Shown here in pieces: positions 26,470-34,915 of a stretch of DNA of 64,000 bases. The stretch lies in contig CAKOYV010000002.1 in the NCBI GenBank assembly GCA_934131005.1, positions 59,165-123,164 on the forward strand, read 5' to 3'. Under the pieces are notes generated by a model. It saw only the letters and a program-made list of their open reading frames with translations. It was not told where the DNA came from and made no database searches. Origin of the DNA: an uncultured Bacilli bacterium (GTDB lineage: Bacteria; Bacillota_I; Bacilli_A; RF39; UBA660). Each line of letters opens with the position of its first letter. Within the stretch, counting starts at the first letter, position 1. The position numbers were made by a program, and so were the translations under genes.

Positions 26470-26952
26470 TTATTTATGCTCGCAATTTCTTATTCTATAT
26501 CCTTTATCATTTAATCTAACCTCAATACTACCATCCCTATCAGTCCTATAAATTTTTGAACTTTTTAAAATATCTAATACAGACTCTTTAGGATGTCCAT
26601 ATCTATTATTTTCTCCCACACTAATAAGAGAATATTTAGGATTTACATTATTTATAAATGCAGAACTTGAAGATGTATTAGAGCCATGATGCCCCACCTT
26701 CAAAAAATCTATCCTACCTAAATTATATTTTGCTAATATATCTTTTTCATCTAATTTACCAGCATCTCCCATAAATAAAAATTTATATTTATTATATTTT
26801 AAATAAATAACATTTGAATCATCATTTTCATTATCATATAATCTAGTATTTAAAAATTGCAACTTATAATGACCTATATTCAATTTATCAAGACATGAAT
26901 AATAATTTATTTTCCTTCTCTTTAATTCTTTAATTAATTCTTTTTCTAAATA
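26470..26952 (-). pseudogene. duplicated 3' fragment of comEC (truncated beta-lactamase-fold domain)
   Basis: The frame encodes about 160 residues matching the C-terminus of the intact ComEC at 28422: YLEKELIKELKRRKINYYSC, FMGDAG, KVGHHGS and NRYGHP occur in both. At the DNA level 26894-26952 is identical to 28843-28901 over 59 bases, while the downstream part has diverged. The fragment lacks the HGDYDH metal motif and all membrane helices. At its upstream edge the frame runs on into the ART-like remnant, so the junction near 26952 is a recombination scar. Confidence 0.85.
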
Positions 26953-27538
26953 TCCTATACAAAACTGGTTTGGTATAATATGTCTTTCAAAAACTGATTT
27001 TGGAATTTCATGCTCTTCCCAATCATCAAAATGAGATTCAACAACTCCAAATTGTTTATATTCTCTTGATTCATTAAATTCTTTTGAAACTGCAAAAATA
27101 CAAGTTGCACCGAATCCACTTCTATTAATATTTGGATTAGTAAGACTACCAAACTCTAAATTGCAGCATGTATTTTCAAAAAAAGTGTTAAGTATCAGAT
27201 AATTCGTCCCTTATGCCATTTTGTCTTAACTGACATTGTCCGCCATTATACATTAATGTTTTTACTCCATCTTCATCATATATACAGTCAATAGGAGCAT
27301 CTTCTAATATTTCATTTGGGAGACTGTCAATTTCAGTTGTTGAACAAATAAATCCTTTTTTCAAAATATTATTTGCAGAATCTAAGTCAGTAGCATATTG
27401 ATATATTACATAACCACTTTGTTTGCAAAAATTATATATTTTTATTAATAAGTTACAAAGTTCATCACCATAATATTCTTTTGCTTCTTCGTAATTCACA
27501 ATATCACATCTTATACCTATAATATCACACCAATTCAT
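26953..27538 (-). pseudogene. frameshifted ADP-ribosyltransferase-like gene fused to the comEC fragment
   Basis: The first frame (27538-27188, starting MNWCDIIGIRCD) contains YQYATDLDSANNILKKGFIC, which resembles the Y..T....A..IL..GF opening of ADP-ribosyltransferase/phosphotransferase folds. After a one-base shift near 27200-27215 the reading continues NTFFENTCCNLEFG ... GATCIFAVSKEFN ... WEEHEIPKSVFER and joins the comEC fragment without a stop. The ART assignment is tentative and rests on these motifs and on the neighbouring ADP-ribosylglycohydrolase. The frame change and the fusion show that the gene is broken. Confidence 0.5.
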
Positions 27539-28409
27539 ATTCTCTAGCAATTATTCTCTCATCAGAGCAATATTTAATTACATATTTATTATCTTGTTTG
27601 CAAATAATAATTCCTACTGTATCATTTTCTTCAATAGTTTTTATATTCTTATCTATATAATTCATATAAGTCATAATTTGTCCAGTATGCTCTTTCTTAA
27701 GTTCTGTTATCTTTAATTCTACGACTACATAACACCTATATTTAATATTATAAAGTAATAAATCAATATAGTTGTATCTATTACCTAATTTAATTGGATA
27801 TTCACTTTTTATAAAAGTAAACCCTATTCCTAATTCTTCTAAAAAGTTTTCAATATCTTCCAAAATTAATTTTTGTAATACTTTTTCTGAAAATATATCA
27901 TACTTATTGCTATTTTTAATCAAAATTGGATTCTTGATAAAATCAACTATATCTGATTCTTTTTGTTCTACTGATTTATTTTTAGTAGATTTCGGAAGTC
28001 TTTAATATTCATTAGTTTTTATTCTTTATCTTAACTGCCTAACTGATAAATTATTATTTTTAACTAATTCTATGTAATAATTAATTTTATCAGTATTTTC
28101 AAAAGATAGTAATTCACAATAATGCGACCAAGATAATTGTGCAGACAATGTCTGCACTTTTTCATTCAACTCATAAAACTTTAACATTAACCATAGATTT
28201 CTCTTACTATAACCCTTACCTAATTCATATGTTAATCTCTTCGAATATTCTTTTATTATTCCTTCTCCATAATGATTACCTGCTTCACTTAACATTCTTC
28301 CAACATTGTAATATGCATCCAAATCACTCTTATTAATTGAATAATTTTTAACTTTCCGATTTATCTCATTATTTACTAATTCATTTTTTATCTCATTGTA
28401 GTAATTCAT
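27525..28409 (-). pseudogene. DUF1016/YhcG-type PD-(D/E)XK nuclease gene with two in-frame stops
   Basis: The N-terminal DUF1016 domain (28409-28029: YYNVGRMLSEAG, YGKGYSKRNLW-type, LSWSHYCELL, LSVRQLR) and the C-terminal nuclease domain (27923 on: LGNRYNYIDLLLYNIKYRCY with VVVELK, KEHTGQIMTYMNY) lie in one frame. They are separated only by TAA codons at 28026-28028 and 28005-28007, seven codons apart. Both stops fall where family members usually have Glu (as I remember the family), so each could be a single GAA-to-TAA change. Intact homologues are about 340 residues and are often linked to restriction or mobile loci. Confidence 0.85.
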
Positions 28410-28421
28410 ATCTACTCCTTT

Positions 28422-30521
28422 CTACGGACTACATGTCTTTATTTTTAATTTATTATTTTTTATCTTAAACATAATGCTACCATCCTCATCTGTTCTATAT
28501 ATTTTTGAATTACTTAATGTATTTAATACTTCTTTATTTGGATGACCATATCTATTATTCTTACCAACACTAATAACTCCATATTTAGGATTAGTCTCAT
28601 CAATAAATTTTTTACTACTGCTTGTTTTACTTCCGTGATGTCCTACTTTTAATACATCTACATTTGATAGATTATATTTATCTAATATATCTTTTTCTTT
28701 ATCTATTCCAGCATCTCCCATAAACATAAACTTATAACCATCAAGTTCAGTATAAATAACATTGCTATTATCATTTTCATTATCATATTCTTTTGTTTGT
28801 AAAAAATATAGTTTGTTATTATCTATATTTAGTTCTTTAATACATGAATAATAATTTATTTTCCTTCTCTTTAATTCTTTAATTAATTCTTTTTCTAAAT
28901 AATTAACACAACCACAATTAAATACTACATTTTCCACTCTAAAATTCTTAATTAAATTAATAGTTTCTCCCATATGGTCATAATCTCCATGACTTAATAT
29001 TAAATAATTAATTCTATCAATACCAACCGATTTTAAATAAGGAATACTCCTAGATTTAACAATACTATATTCATCCCGACTCTCAGCCCATTTTTCTTTT
29101 TTATAAGAAACAATACCTCCTGTATCTATTAATATATTACCTTCATTATATGGAAATTGAAGAAAAATACTATCCCCTTGTCCAACATCTAACATAGTAA
29201 CAAATAAAGAATCATCAAAATATTTTATTTCCTTGTGAATTAGAACCAATGCTAAGAAAACAAATAAATACTTATTATTATATAAAGTCAAAAATATCAC
29301 TATATAATAAATCAAAATAATCCATAATGAAGGTCTACAAAAAATAATTTGTAAAAAGCTTAAATTACTACAAAAATCATTAATTCCTTCCATTATAAAA
29401 ACAAAAACATTAAATATATTGCTAAAAATTGGAAAAATAAAGCAAAGAAGTGCTAAGGGAAAAACAATTGTACTAACTAATGGAATTAATAATATATTAA
29501 AAAATATTGACAAAAAATTAACTTGATTAAAATTATAAACCACAATCGGAAACGAGACTAAAAAGCAAACCCAAGATATATATAAATTTTTCCGTAAATT
29601 TCCCTTTATTCTCTTAATCTTGGATGCAATAGTTATTAAAGTAAAACTAATTAAATAAGAAAATTGAAATCCCACATCTCTAAGTAAGCATGGATTTATC
29701 ACTATTATTACCATTATAACTAATAACATAATATCTACTTTACCAATTTTCAAATTATAACTTCTATTTATTGCCATCAAAATAAACATTACAACAGTTC
29801 TTAAAATTGAAGGACTAACGTCCGTTAAAAATAAATAAAACATTAAAAAATCTATCACAACTAAATAATTTAACTTTATATTATAAGAAAATTTAGTCAA
29901 GAAAAATAAAATAATTGATGCAAGTAACGAAATATGCATTCCTGAGATAGAAAACAAATGTGAAACTCCATTCATTCTATAATTTTCTAGAGTATCACCA
30001 TCAACATCTTGTTTATCACCTAAAATAAAAATTTTCAAATAACCAGTTTTATCTATTTTCTCTATTCTCTCTATTATAAAGGTTTTTAAATGCCAATAAA
30101 CACTAGTATTATTTTTAATCTTTGTAATTTTCGCACCACTTACTAAATAATAAATCTTTTTATTTTCCAAATATCTCCTATAATTAAAACCATTAAAAAT
30201 AGTATTATTGTCAGGTTTCTCTAAGGTACCATCAACTACTATAGTATCACCAAGTTGTAACTTTTGCTGATAATCTTTTTTCTCTTCCTTTGAACGAAAA
30301 TAATAATTAACAATCAATCTCTCCCTGGCATTTAAGATAATTCTTAATTTATTACCATCGATTTTAATATCACAAATCCGCCCACTTATCTTATTTTCTA
30401 AACCAGTATACTTGCTAGTACTCAAATCTAGTTTTATAACTAAACAAGCATAAATTAGAAAGAATAACAATAATATTTTAAAAAAATATCTAGACTGTAA
30501 TAGAGTCTTTAATTTTCTCAT
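28422..30521 (-). CDS. comEC: ComEC/Rec2 DNA-uptake channel
   Basis: ComEC carries single-stranded transforming DNA across the membrane. The 699-residue protein has an N-terminal OB-like domain (about 35-135, with GRICDIKIDGNK), a competence domain of many membrane helices (about 175-420, starting with HLFSISGMHISLLAS), and a C-terminal metallo-beta-lactamase domain with LSHGDYDHMGE, FMGDAG and KVGHHGSKTSS. The start overlaps comEA by 32 bases, so the pair is translationally coupled. Length is near the Bacillus value (about 776). A second, truncated copy of its 3' end lies downstream at 26470-26952. Confidence 0.96.
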   Translation of the reverse strand: MRKLKTLLQSRYFFKILLLFFLIYACLVIKLDLSTSKYTGLENKISGRICDIKIDGNKLRIILNARERLIVNYYFRSKEEKKDYQQKLQLGDTIVVDGTLEKPDNNTIFNGFNYRRYLENKKIYYLVSGAKITKIKNNTSVYWHLKTFIIERIEKIDKTGYLKIFILGDKQDVDGDTLENYRMNGVSHLFSISGMHISLLASIILFFLTKFSYNIKLNYLVVIDFLMFYLFLTDVSPSILRTVVMFILMAINRSYNLKIGKVDIMLLVIMVIIVINPCLLRDVGFQFSYLISFTLITIASKIKRIKGNLRKNLYISWVCFLVSFPIVVYNFNQVNFLSIFFNILLIPLVSTIVFPLALLCFIFPIFSNIFNVFVFIMEGINDFCSNLSFLQIIFCRPSLWIILIYYIVIFLTLYNNKYLFVFLALVLIHKEIKYFDDSLFVTMLDVGQGDSIFLQFPYNEGNILIDTGGIVSYKKEKWAESRDEYSIVKSRSIPYLKSVGIDRINYLILSHGDYDHMGETINLIKNFRVENVVFNCGCVNYLEKELIKELKRRKINYYSCIKELNIDNNKLYFLQTKEYDNENDNSNVIYTELDGYKFMFMGDAGIDKEKDILDKYNLSNVDVLKVGHHGSKTSSSKKFIDETNPKYGVISVGKNNRYGHPNKEVLNTLSNSKIYRTDEDGSIMFKIKNNKLKIKTCSP

Positions 30522-31185
30522 AAACAGAATTGCCTATACCACTAACTTTCATTATATCCTCTATCTTAGTAAAATTACCATTTTTCTCCCTATACTCTAG
30601 TATTGCTTGTGCCTTGCTAGCACCTACTCCTGATAGAGTTTGTAATTGTTCTAAATTAGCTGTATTTATATTAACTTTTTCAGAAACAGTTGTATTTCCA
30701 CTAGAACTATTACTTGTTGTACTTTTCTTATTAGTATCTGTTTTTTTAGATAAATTATTATCCAAACAAGCATCATTATTAATTTTAGGGCATACACATG
30801 TATCATTACTAGAAACACTAATGTTTTCCTTCTCACGAGCCTTTTTTATTTCTTCTTTCGTATAAATAATAACAACCATCTCATCTGAAACCTTCTTAGC
30901 TAAGTTAACAAATGAACTATCAGCACTGTCCTTAAAACCACCTGCTAAATTAACAACATCTATAACCTTCTTATCACTATCAATCTCATAAACCCCAGGC
31001 TTAACTACTGCTCCTTTTATATCAACAAAAACACGTTTTACTACCGTCTCCTCTTCCTTATTCTTCTTATCTTCTACTAAATCAACTGTATCAGTATAAT
31101 CAACAACCTTTTTATTATCCTTAAATTTCAAATAGCATTTCAAACCAATTATTCCTAATATCACCAAAATAATTAATATAGACAA
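30490..31185 (-). CDS. comEA: ComEA competence DNA receptor
   Basis: ComEA is a membrane-anchored receptor that binds double-stranded DNA outside the cell and hands it to ComEC. The product has an N-terminal membrane helix, an SLBB/soluble-ligand domain (VFVDIKGAVVKPGVYEID), a Ser/Thr/Asn linker with several Cys, and a C-terminal helix-hairpin-helix pair (INTANLEQLQTLSGVGASKA ... MKVSGIGNSVYEKI). The start is uncertain: a TTG at 31185 has AGGA six bases upstream, but the frame continues upstream with basic residues (KRIKKYIGIV) that would suit a membrane anchor and could begin at ATT or ATA after AAAAGGGG. Confidence 0.92.
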   Translation of the reverse strand: MSILIILVILGIIGLKCYLKFKDNKKVVDYTDTVDLVEDKKNKEEETVVKRVFVDIKGAVVKPGVYEIDSDKKVIDVVNLAGGFKDSADSSFVNLAKKVSDEMVVIIYTKEEIKKAREKENISVSSNDTCVCPKINNDACLDNNLSKKTDTNKKSTTSNSSSGNTTVSEKVNINTANLEQLQTLSGVGASKAQAILEYREKNGNFTKIEDIMKVSGIGNSVYEKIKDSITV

Positions 31186-31460
31186 AACAATTCCTATATA
31201 TTTCTTAATTCTCTTTATAATATCATCCCCTTTTTTGCCCTCTACTTATATCATTCGCTATTTCTTTCTAATTTCCTTCTTATATTTAAAAATTTTTTTT
31301 AATTTACAAAATTTCCTTTTTTTAAACAAGTTTTCTATAAAATATATCTAATTTCATAATATACGACTAATTTATAACTTCAAAAACTTTCGTTAAAATA
31401 TTTTTCTATTTATTATAATATTCTAAGTAATCATCAATACTATTTTCTTATATCAAAAGC
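31186..31460. other. AT-rich intergenic region between comEA and the DUF1540 gene
   Basis: Very AT-rich sequence with pyrimidine tracts. Next to comEA the minus strand holds an AAAAGGGG site and a tiny ATG-ATA-TTA-TAA frame. No other gene or RNA motif was seen. Confidence 0.5.
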
Positions 31461-31489
31461 TTAACTTTTCCTTTATTTTTATGTATAAT
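31461..31489 (+). promoter_or_regulatory. promoter of the DUF1540 gene
   Basis: TTAACT (31461-31466), 17 bases, TATAAT (31484-31489), 40 bases before the start codon. Confidence 0.7.
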
Positions 31490-31528
31490 TAATACTCTTT
31501 TAGAAATACTATAAAAGGGAGGATAATC

Positions 31529-31687
31529 ATGGAGAAAAATAATAAAATCAAATGCAATGTAGCATCTTGCAAACACAATAGTGATGATTGCTGTTGTTTA
31601 AACGAAGTTAAAATAAGTTGCACTTGCAATAAAGATGATTGTGCTTGCAAAGACGACACTATATGTAAAAGTTTTGAAGAAGAATAA
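31529..31687 (+). CDS. DUF1540 cysteine-rich small protein
   Basis: The 52-residue product has ten Cys: IKCNVASCKHN, DDCCCLNEVKISCTCNKDDC, ACKDDTICKSF. This matches the DUF1540 pattern of small Cys-rich, probably metal-binding proteins common in spore-forming Firmicutes. AAAGGGAGG lies six bases before the ATG, a good promoter lies upstream and a terminator follows directly, so it is a complete single-gene unit. It is one of the few plus-strand genes. Function is not established; some relatives are linked to sporulation. Confidence 0.85.
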   Translation: MEKNNKIKCNVASCKHNSDDCCCLNEVKISCTCNKDDCACKDDTICKSFEEE

Positions 31688-31731
31688 AAATCATAGCGTA
31701 AAGATCACTAATCTTTATACTATGATTTTTT
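31686..31731. terminator. bidirectional terminator between the DUF1540 gene and xerD
   Basis: AAAAATCATAG.GTAAAGAT pairs with ATCTTTATACTATGATTTTTT across a 5-base loop; A- and T-runs on the two sides allow termination in both directions. Confidence 0.85.
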
Positions 31732-31733
31732 CA

Positions 31734-32651
31734 TTAATCTCTAGGAGCATATAAATCATAATTCTCCCTTAAAGCTTCATTGCTAATATTAGTATATATC
31801 TGTGTCGTTGATAAATTAGAGTGACCCAGCATTAACTGAATACTTCGCAAATCTGCTCCTCCCAAAAGTAAATGTGTCGCAAAAGAATGCCTAAGCATAT
31901 GAGGCGTAATATTTTTATCAATCCCCTGTTTTTTAGCCAAATTCTTCAATATCTTAAAAAAACCTTGTCTCGTTAAAGCTTTACCGTGATTATTTAAAAA
32001 TAACTTTGAACAAAAATACTTCTTTTTAAGACTCTCCCTATAATCATTTATATATATACGCAAGTATTTAACACTAACATCCCCTAAAGGAACCATTCTC
32101 TCTTTATCACCTTTACCAAAACACCTAACAAAACCCTTATCCAAATCTAAATTATTAATTTCTAAATTACAAACCTCACTAACTCTAAGACCAGTTGCAT
32201 ACATAAGCTCTAACATTGCTTTATTTCGATAAGAAAAAGCATCATTAAGCGGAATATTCAATAACTTCTCAACTTCCTCAATACTAAGTACTTCAGGTAA
32301 TTTTTTATAAAATCGTGGATTATCTATTTTTAGCATAACATCAGGAACATGATATATCAAAAATAAATAATGATGAAAATTTCTAAGAGAAGAAATCTTT
32401 CTAACAACACTATAAATACTATATTTATGACTATCCAAATAATCTAAATAATCAATTACATTATCTTTTTTTATTTTAAGGCAATTCTTAATTCCCCCTT
32501 GTTCTAAATAAGCCAAATATTTATAAACATCCAAAACATAAGCCGTCATTGAATTATCCGACAAATGCCTCTCTGTTAACAAATAAGCACTATACCCCTT
32601 CAAAATATCAATACTATCTAAATTAATATCCAAAGCCTCAACACTAACCAT
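31734..32651 (-). CDS. xerD: tyrosine site-specific recombinase XerD/XerC
   Basis: Xer recombinases resolve chromosome dimers at dif sites, activated by FtsK. The 305-residue protein has the N-terminal SAM-like core-binding domain (about 10-95) and the catalytic domain with TGLRVSEVCNL (first Arg), HMLRHSFATHLL (His-x-x-Arg), LGHSNLSTTQIYT (His and the Tyr nucleophile). The length is typical of Xer rather than of phage integrases, and no phage genes or att repeats were seen nearby. XerD versus XerC cannot be settled without the partner gene; FtsK is in the same window. Confidence 0.9.
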   Translation of the reverse strand: MVSVEALDINLDSIDILKGYSAYLLTERHLSDNSMTAYVLDVYKYLAYLEQGGIKNCLKIKKDNVIDYLDYLDSHKYSIYSVVRKISSLRNFHHYLFLIYHVPDVMLKIDNPRFYKKLPEVLSIEEVEKLLNIPLNDAFSYRNKAMLELMYATGLRVSEVCNLEINNLDLDKGFVRCFGKGDKERMVPLGDVSVKYLRIYINDYRESLKKKYFCSKLFLNNHGKALTRQGFFKILKNLAKKQGIDKNITPHMLRHSFATHLLLGGADLRSIQLMLGHSNLSTTQIYTNISNEALRENYDLYAPRD

Positions 32652-32660
32652 TTAAAGTCC

Positions 32661-33593
32661 CTACCTAACTAAATTTTTCTTCTTAACAATAACACAATCT
32701 CTATCGTGAATTTTACTACTATTATAATTAAGACTACTATTAAAAGAAATAAGTTCACAATCAGCCATATTAAATACCCAATTTTGAATCGCCGCCTGCA
32801 AATTATATTTATCTATACTATTCCAATATCCATCCCTAAAACAATATAAATAACACAACCCAATCTTACCATCATCACTCAAATTCTTCTCTAATCTCAT
32901 AATAACATCACTAATATCACTTAAATATCTACTCATCGAAGTTGAAGACAAATAATCAAAAATATTAGATAAATAAATAAAATCAAATTTAGTATCTAAT
33001 AATAAATCATCATTAAATAAATTCAAATGCCAAAAATTAATATTATTAATTTTCTTTAATTTCTCTCTCAAAGTATAATAAGCGTCATCATTCATTAAAT
33101 AATTATTACAAGAAACTAACACCTCTCTATCTAAATTATCTTCAAAAAATAAAGGTGATTTATACAACTTTCTTCCATTATTACAAGCAAATAAAGCATC
33201 CCAAAATAGCCTTACATAATCACACTCAATATTCTCTCTAATAATACCATAAGTATCATTATTAAACAACCTACCACGATTAAAAAATTTAGGCAAAAAG
33301 AAATCTAAAAAAGCCTCTCTATCAAGTGATAAAATAGCTGCCCGTTTTAAATAAAACAAGTATTTTGTAAAAATATTAATATCAAATGTTTCAATACAAC
33401 TAGGATTTTTTAACAAAAAATTAAACACCTGATCACTGCTAGAGCAAACAGTTAATATTTTCTTATTTTTTAAATCAATATTATCAACTAATCCTGCTAC
33501 ATTTTCATTTGAAAACAAGTAAGTACTATCATAATTACAACATCTACTACTTCCATTAATAATATCCATAGCTCTATCAATATCTTTATTCAT
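32661..33593 (-). CDS. DUF3419-like SAM-dependent transferase-fold protein
   Basis: The 310-residue protein has a methyltransferase-like nucleotide fold: KKILTVCSSSDQVFNFLL (glycine-loop position), ETFDIN (acidic end of strand 2) and FDFIYLSNIFDYLS (strand 4). The order and the long helical insert resemble DUF3419, whose characterised members (BtaA type) transfer the 3-amino-3-carboxypropyl group of SAM to diacylglycerol. The glycine-rich loop is poor here, so activity is uncertain. GGAGG stands six bases before the ATG. It precedes xerD by nine bases, so the two are probably co-transcribed. Confidence 0.6.
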   Translation of the reverse strand: MNKDIDRAMDIINGSSRCCNYDSTYLFSNENVAGLVDNIDLKNKKILTVCSSSDQVFNFLLKNPSCIETFDINIFTKYLFYLKRAAILSLDREAFLDFFLPKFFNRGRLFNNDTYGIIRENIECDYVRLFWDALFACNNGRKLYKSPLFFEDNLDREVLVSCNNYLMNDDAYYTLREKLKKINNINFWHLNLFNDDLLLDTKFDFIYLSNIFDYLSSTSMSRYLSDISDVIMRLEKNLSDDGKIGLCYLYCFRDGYWNSIDKYNLQAAIQNWVFNMADCELISFNSSLNYNSSKIHDRDCVIVKKKNLVR

Positions 33594-33632
33594 ATCATAC
33601 CTCCAAAATTATCTAAACCAATATTTTTGCCT

Positions 33633-33660
33633 ATACACAACTAAACCTTTATCATACTCT
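33633..33660 (+). promoter_or_regulatory. candidate cotJ promoter (sigma-E-like or sigma-A)
   Basis: ATA (33633-33635), 17 bases, CATACTCT (33653-33660) resembles a sporulation sigma-E promoter (ATA, CATACANT), the class that drives cotJ in B. subtilis. The same stretch can be read as a moderate sigma-A promoter (TTGCCT, 17 bases, TATCAT). The short distance to the ribosome site weakens both. Confidence 0.35.
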
Positions 33661-33678
33661 ATTTTAGGAAGTGATTAA

Positions 33679-34161
33679 ATGAATGAATACAATTATGATT
33701 ATTATAATCAAAATTCTAGGCTAGTTAGTTTAAATGATGTTATGCCAAATTATATTCCTAAAACAAACTATATGCCAACTAATCAATCAAATAATAATTA
33801 TAATAATCAAATATTAGAACCCTATGAAGGCCTAATTAGAGGTAACCTCTTTGCAAATTTATATGATCCATACAAAAATTACAAAATTCAAAAATTAAAT
33901 CCTAAAACTGAATCATCAGCTCTAAAAAATCAATGGCAACAATATAACTTTGCCTTAACAGACCTATCTTTATATCTAGATTTACATCCAAACGATCAAA
34001 ATGCTCTTGCTCTATATAACCAATATAATCAAATTCTAAAACAAATAGAGAAAAAATATAATAGCATGTATCCACCACTTAGTCAAGATAGTATCTATAT
34101 CACCAAAAATAATAATTGGAATTGGCTAACAGCCTCTTGGCCATGGGAAGGAGAATCATAA
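33679..34161 (+). CDS. CotJA-CotJB fusion protein
   Basis: The 160-residue protein joins two spore-coat families. After a Tyr/Asn-rich head (1-46), residues 47-75 (EPYEGLIRGNLFANLYDPYK) match CotJA. Residues 83-160 (QWQQYNFALTDLSLYLDLHP ... YNSMYPPLS ... WNWLTASWPWE) match CotJB with its Trp-rich end. In Bacillus and Clostridium these are two adjacent genes. The stop overlaps the start of cotJC by one base (TAATG), keeping the usual cotJA-cotJB-cotJC order. AGGAAGTGA lies before the ATG. These proteins are inner-coat or oxidative-defence components in spore formers. Confidence 0.88.
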   Translation: MNEYNYDYYNQNSRLVSLNDVMPNYIPKTNYMPTNQSNNNYNNQILEPYEGLIRGNLFANLYDPYKNYKIQKLNPKTESSALKNQWQQYNFALTDLSLYLDLHPNDQNALALYNQYNQILKQIEKKYNSMYPPLSQDSIYITKNNNWNWLTASWPWEGES

Positions 34162-34721
34162 TGTTTAAATATATAAAAAGTTTAGAATATCCCATTAACA
34201 TTAAGAAAAAAGATCTAAAAATGGCTAAATATATAACCACACAATATGGAGGCGCTAATGGCGAATTAGGAGCTGCTCTAAGATATCTTAATCAACGCTA
34301 TAACATGCCTGACGCCAAAGGAAAGGCTCTTCTTTCAGATATTGCAACCGAAGAATTTGGCCATGTAGAGATGATTTCTACTATGATCTACCAATTAACT
34401 AAAGATGCTAGCCTAGAAGAAATAAAAAAAGCCGGCTTAGAATCTTCATACGCTGAACATGGGTATGACCAATTTCCTACAAACGCTAGTGGAGTTCCTT
34501 TCACTACTGATTATTTTGCAGCAGTAGGTGACCCATTAGCAGATTTATCTGAAGATATGGCCGCTGAACAAAAAGCACGAGCAGTCTACGAAAACCTAAT
34601 AGATTTAACAGATGATCCTGATCTAATTGGACCACTACTATTCCTAAGGCAAAGAGAAATAATCCATTTCACTAGATTCAAAGAACTCTATAAAGAGTAT
34701 AAGAAAAAAGGTTATAAATAA
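34161..34721 (+). CDS. cotJC: CotJC manganese catalase
   Basis: The 186-residue dimanganese catalase-fold protein has Glu/His ligand helices: YGGANGELGAALRYL, IATEEFGHVEMISTM (E..H), DMAAEQKARAVYENL (E) and RQREIIHFTRFKEL (E..H). This family removes hydrogen peroxide and, as CotJC, is part of the spore coat. The ATG at 34161 has GGAAGGAG seven bases upstream; a reading 45 bases longer runs inside cotJB without a ribosome site. A terminator follows directly. Enzymatic residues look intact. Confidence 0.93.
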   Translation: MFKYIKSLEYPINIKKKDLKMAKYITTQYGGANGELGAALRYLNQRYNMPDAKGKALLSDIATEEFGHVEMISTMIYQLTKDASLEEIKKAGLESSYAEHGYDQFPTNASGVPFTTDYFAAVGDPLADLSEDMAAEQKARAVYENLIDLTDDPDLIGPLLFLRQREIIHFTRFKELYKEYKKKGYK

Positions 34722-34757
34722 GCAATATTCATACATTAAGTTGTATGAATTTTTTTG
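34721..34757 (+). terminator. terminator of the cotJ unit
   Basis: ATTCATACA / TTGTATGAAT around a TTAAG loop followed by TTTTTTT; AGCAA/TTGCT may extend it. Confidence 0.85.
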
Positions 34758-34804
34758 CTTTTAGGTATAATAAAACCCTTGTTATACAAGGGATTATATC
34801 TTAA

Positions 34805-34895
34805 TGGCGGAGACAGAGAGATTTGAACTCTCGCACCAGTTTCCCAGTCTACACCCTTAGCAGGGGCGCCTCTTCAGCCTCTTGAGTATGTCTCC
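34805..34895 (-). tRNA. tRNA-Ser (GCT)
   Basis: A 91-base class II tRNA with a long variable arm and encoded CCA. The acceptor is GGAGACA, the anticodon loop CTGCTAA lies in a CCC/GGG stem and the T-arm is GAGAGTTCAAATCTCTC. Confidence 0.95.
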
Positions 34896-34915
34896 ATCAA
34901 AAGCTTACGTATCTA

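Noticed and set aside
26470..26883. Independent metallo-beta-lactamase-fold hydrolase
   Set aside because: It lacks the HxHxDH motif and matches only the tail of ComEC, with a 59-base identical stretch upstream; it is a fragment.
26955..27152. 65-residue minus-strand frame
   Set aside because: Another frame of the same strand carries the protein-like sequence (GATCIFAVSKEFN, WEEHEIP), so this one is a shadow.
31734..32651. Tyrosine recombinase as a phage or mobile-element integrase
   Set aside because: Its length and motifs fit Xer, and no phage genes, flanking repeats or tRNA attachment sites were seen around it.
34116..34160. Upstream extension of cotJC
   Set aside because: It overlaps the end of CotJB in another frame and lacks a ribosome site, while the ATG at 34161 has GGAAGGAG at good spacing.
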